In this document: in pieces, positions 6,314-8,336 of the stretch | Layout: each line of letters starts with the position of its first letter | Position numbering within the stretch: position 1 is the first letter of the stretch | From: an uncultured Collinsella sp. | GTDB lineage: Bacteria > Actinomycetota > Coriobacteriia > Coriobacteriales > Coriobacteriaceae | DNA length: 8,336 nt | NCBI GenBank assembly: GCA_902489855.1 | Contig: CABUBS010000091.1 | Span: 1 to 8,336 of the forward strand | Reading direction: 5' to 3' | Notes under the pieces: model-generated | What the model was told of the DNA's origin: nothing | Seen by the model: only the letters and a program-made list of their open reading frames with translations | The model's database searches: none | Made by a program: the position numbers and the translations under genes

Positions 6314-6784
6314 CTAACCGATGACCTTCGCGGCGTCAGTCTTCGCATCTGCCGGAATCATCTGAATGAACAGTTCATAGCCCTCGCCGAGCAGTTCTTT
6401 GACGTATGCCTCGTTTTCGGGCGTGAGGAATACGCTGGTCGAGACCTGGCGGGCATTCTCGCTAAAGGCAACGTTGCCGAGATTGATCTTCTTGATGCCC
6501 ATCGCCTTGGCGACGGCACCGGCCTGTTGGATCGTCTCGCAAACCACGAAGAGCTTGTACTTATCAGTCACACCGCTCTGGAGCGCCTTGACGGCATCCT
6601 CGGTGTTTTTGACGACGACCTAGCAGCCCTCCGGCTTTGCGAGGGATAGAGCTTGCAGGCGAAGCTTGTCATTGAGGACCGTGTCGCTCACCAACAGGAT
6701 GCAGTCGGCACCCAGAGCCGAGGTCCAGCTAACGGCAACTTGGCCGTGAAGCAGTCGATAGTCCACGCGAATCATCTGAATCAT
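6314..6784 (-). pseudogene. PTS mannose/sorbose-family subunit IIB, interrupted by an in-frame TAG at codon 55
   Basis: IIB takes phosphate from IIA and passes it to the sugar during import. The reading frame starts MIQMIRVDYRLLHGQVAVSW, where H13 in RLLHGQV is the phosphorylated histidine of this family. It continues ADCILLVSDTVLNDKLRLQALSLAKPEGC to residue 54. A TAG at 6622-6620 follows, and the same frame resumes with VVVKNTEDAVKALQSG, VTDKYKLFVVCETIQQAG, IKKINLGNVAFSE and ends at KVIG (156 codons in total, normal for the family). The frame and motifs on both sides of the stop are intact, so only one base separates it from a complete gene: AAG, CAG or GAG to TAG. A separate gene beginning at MTDKY (6571) is unlikely, since it lacks the active-site half. 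An AGGGAG ribosome site precedes the ATG, 17 nt after the IIA stop. Confidence 0.88.
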
Positions 6785-6801
6785 GATGTGCTCCCTAGTG
6801 G

Positions 6802-7218
6802 TTAAAACTCATCGAGTTCGGCCTGCCCCAGCAGGTCGTTGACGTACTTGACCTTGGTGTCGTCCGCCTCGACGATCTGGCGAATGGCCTCATCGATCGG
6901 GGTGGATTCGGGCACGAACAGCAGCTGAATAAGGAGCGGCAGGTTCATATTGGTCACGAGGTGCGTGTTAGGACGCGTCTGGACGATCTTGGTGAACTCG
7001 TTGTTGACACTGCCGCCAAAGAGGTCGGTGCAAACGACGACCTCATCGTCCGCCGCAAAGCCGTTCAGAATCGCTGCGGCCTCCTTGGTCAGGTCCTCGT
7101 TTCCGTCGACATACATAGAGAGCGCATGGACGTTTTCGCGCTCGCCGGAAAGCAGGCCGATGCTCTCGACGATTCCGGACGCAAAATGAGCATGGGACGC
7201 CACGATAAACTGCCTCAT
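6802..7218 (-). CDS. PTS mannose-family subunit IIA
   Basis: The 138-residue soluble protein receives phosphate from HPr and hands it to IIB. The N-terminus MRQFIVASHAHFASGIVESI has the EIIA-Man strand-1/histidine pattern; H9 aligns with the phosphorylated His10 of E. coli ManX, with a second histidine at H11. DEVVVCTDLFGGSVNNEF (58-75) matches the family DLFGGSPxN loop, with V in place of P. The ATG at 7218 is chosen because AAAGGGG lies about 7 nt upstream and the family begins there. An upstream ATG at 7266 would add 16 residues encoded within a terminator hairpin. This is the first of four tightly packed PTS genes. It stands as a separate IIA, not fused to IIB as in E. coli ManX. Confidence 0.93.
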   Translation of the reverse strand: MRQFIVASHAHFASGIVESIGLLSGERENVHALSMYVDGNEDLTKEAAAILNGFAADDEVVVCTDLFGGSVNNEFTKIVQTRPNTHLVTNMNLPLLIQLLFVPESTPIDEAIRQIVEADDTKVKYVNDLLGQAELDEF

Positions 7219-7246
7219 TCGATTCCCCTTTCTTGCGAATTTCGGC

Positions 7247-7277
7247 ATAAAAATGCCCGGACGCATGCGCCCGGGCA
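7247..7277 (-). terminator. Intrinsic-terminator-like hairpin between the deglycase gene and PTS IIA
   Basis: On the minus strand TGCCCGGGCG, loop CATG, CGTCCGGGCA forms a 10-bp stem with a single G-U pair, followed directly by TTTTT. It starts 35 nt after the deglycase stop. The IIA ribosome site comes about 20 nt after the T tract, so no full promoter fits between them. Partial termination, giving more deglycase than PTS mRNA, is the simplest reading. A promoter upstream of the hairpin (I found only weak candidates) is the alternative. Confidence 0.72.
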
Positions 7278-7312
7278 GGGTGCTTCTTGATCAGTAGCTT
7301 ATTTGTCACCGA

Positions 7313-8336
7313 TTAGTAGTCGAACTGGTGATAGTAACGACGGTAGTTGAGGTTGTGCTTGGTGACCGTCTCGTAGTAAGCGGCAAGGCGATCGGTGATC
7401 AGCGAGGAGAGGATCCACGGAGACACGATGACGCGGAACTCGTCGTCAAGGCCGGGGATCGCGAACTCGGCGGTGTCGATGATGTTGATGTCGGTGTCGC
7501 CGGTCACGCCGCGGTTGAGGAAGGCGCGAACGCGCTCGTCGAGCTTGCGGTTCTCGTCCTCGCCCATGAACAGGAACACGGGGACGCCGGGCTCCACGAG
7601 CTCGAGGGTGCCGTGGAAGAAGTCGGCCGAGGTGATGTAGCGGGTGCGCTTCCACTGCATCTCCTCGAGGATGCACATCGAGAACAGGATGGTCTCGCCC
7701 CACAGGGCGCCGGAGCCGATGAACATGGTGTAGGGGGCCAGGGCGTACTTCTTGGCGAGCTCCTCGGCGCGCGGCTCGAAGCGCTTGCGGATATCGAGCA
7801 TGTCCTTCCAGATGTCCTTGGTCTGCTCAATGAACAGATCGAACTTGGGGAAGCAGCCGCGGCGGTTGAGCAGGCGCAGGCCGAAGCAGTCGGCGAGGTA
7901 GTAGCCCATCTCGCAGCCGCCGTTACCATGATCGGAAGCCATCTTGACGCAATTCTCGGCGCCGACAGCCTGGCCGATGAGACCCTCGGGCTTGGTCATG
8001 GCGTAGACACGAATGCCCTTTTCCTTCATCTTCTTGACGGCCTCGAGGACCTCGGGGGTGGTGCCGGACTCGGAGGCGGTGAGCACGACGGACTTCTCGG
8101 TCATGCGCTTGTGGCCCATGACGTTCCACTCGGCGGCATGGATCAGGTAGACCTCGAGGTCGCGGTCGCCGAACTTGTTCATGAGGTACTCGAGCTGCAT
8201 GAGCTCGTCCCAGGTGCCACCGACACCCATCAGGAACACAGCGTCGTAGCCCTCGTCGGCGACCTTGTCGGCAAGCGCGGTCATCTTCTTGCCGGTCTCG
8301 TAGAGCGCCTTGCCGTCCTCGAGGTAGCCCTCCTGG
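7313..8336 (-). CDS. SIS-domain sugar-phosphate deglycase, FrlB/GfrE/GfrF-like, 5' end beyond the window
   Basis: 340 residues are visible, and the frame stays open to the window edge (QEGYLEDGKALYETGKK precedes the first internal ATG at 8284). The true start is therefore outside, probably only a few tens of residues away. Two SIS domains are expected; the first has the phosphate-binding SESGTTPEVLEAV (88-100). The second holds EEMQWKRTRYITSADFFHGTLELVEPGVPVFLF. Its E225 and H241 are 16 residues apart, the spacing I recall for the catalytic Glu/His pair of FraB and FrlB. The C-terminus HNLNYRRYYHQFDY matches the RRYY ending of FrlB. Such enzymes split fructoselysine 6-phosphate or glucoselysine 6-phosphate into glucose 6-phosphate and lysine. 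The mannose-class PTS next door matches the gfr operon layout. Which adduct is used is not decidable; a related amino-acid adduct is possible. Codons are strongly GC-ending, suggesting high expression. Confidence 0.87.
   Translation of the reverse strand, partial: QEGYLEDGKALYETGKKMTALADKVADEGYDAVFLMGVGGTWDELMQLEYLMNKFGDRDLEVYLIHAAEWNVMGHKRMTEKSVVLTASESGTTPEVLEAVKKMKEKGIRVYAMTKPEGLIGQAVGAENCVKMASDHGNGGCEMGYYLADCFGLRLLNRRGCFPKFDLFIEQTKDIWKDMLDIRKRFEPRAEELAKKYALAPYTMFIGSGALWGETILFSMCILEEMQWKRTRYITSADFFHGTLELVEPGVPVFLFMGEDENRKLDERVRAFLNRGVTGDTDINIIDTAEFAIPGLDDEFRVIVSPWILSSLITDRLAAYYETVTKHNLNYRRYYHQFDY

Noticed and set aside
6314..6571. An independent 85-residue gene starting at MTDKY
   Set aside because: It is the C-terminal half of IIB in the same frame. 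The part upstream of the TAG has the matching N-terminal half with the active-site histidine.
7219..7266. Longer IIA start at 7266
   Set aside because: The extension would be encoded by the terminator hairpin, and the family begins at MRQFIVASH with AAAGGGG in front.
8282..8284. ATG at 8284 as the start of the SIS deglycase
   Set aside because: The frame is open upstream with plausible coding sequence (QEGYLEDGKALYETGKK). The internal ATG lacks a ribosome site and would cut the N-terminal helix.
1..8336. CRISPR arrays, tRNA/rRNA genes, insertion sequences, phage or defence genes
   Set aside because: I found no spaced repeats, cloverleaf-like segments, transposase motifs or terminal inverted repeats. 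The region reads as ordinary metabolic genes.

Overview
The window looks like chromosomal DNA of a high-GC anaerobic gut actinobacterium of the Coriobacteriia, most likely Collinsella or a close relative. I infer this from the GC-rich codon use, AGGAGG/AGGGG-type ribosome sites, and a mannose-family PTS combined with a glycated-amino-acid deglycase; no rRNA or marker gene confirms it. Every gene I can support lies on the minus strand, so transcription runs from right (8336) to left (1).

Right part (8336 to 3768), carbohydrate/Amadori-compound module, in transcription order: a SIS-domain deglycase of the FrlB/GfrE/GfrF type, cut by the window end; a terminator-like hairpin; the four separate subunits of a mannose/sorbose-family PTS (IIA, IIB, IIC, IID); a second promoter/hairpin; and a FrlC-like TIM-barrel sugar epimerase. 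The PTS would import and phosphorylate the sugar adduct. The SIS enzyme would split the 6-phosphate into glucose 6-phosphate and a free amino acid. The best-supported substrate class is fructoselysine or glucoselysine; the exact substrate cannot be read from sequence. The IIB gene carries an in-frame TAG at codon 55.

Middle (3767 to 3599): an intergenic stretch with a possible promoter and a perfect 12-bp hairpin in front of the histidine genes, with no histidine-rich leader peptide.

Left part (3598 to 1), histidine biosynthesis: a HisZ-HisG fusion (regulatory HisRS-like domain joined to the short catalytic ATP phosphoribosyltransferase), then hisD, then hisC only 1 nt downstream. hisC is cut by the left window edge and has a 1-nt frameshift after about codon 43. 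HisZG does the first pathway step, HisC the seventh reaction (aminotransfer) and HisD the last two oxidations.

Two single-base lesions (hisC frameshift, IIB amber codon) in otherwise intact, conserved genes suggest either draft-sequence errors or recent mutations. A recurring layout, a GC-rich stem-loop placed shortly before a ribosome-binding site, occurs at up to four gene starts and is the main non-coding pattern I see.
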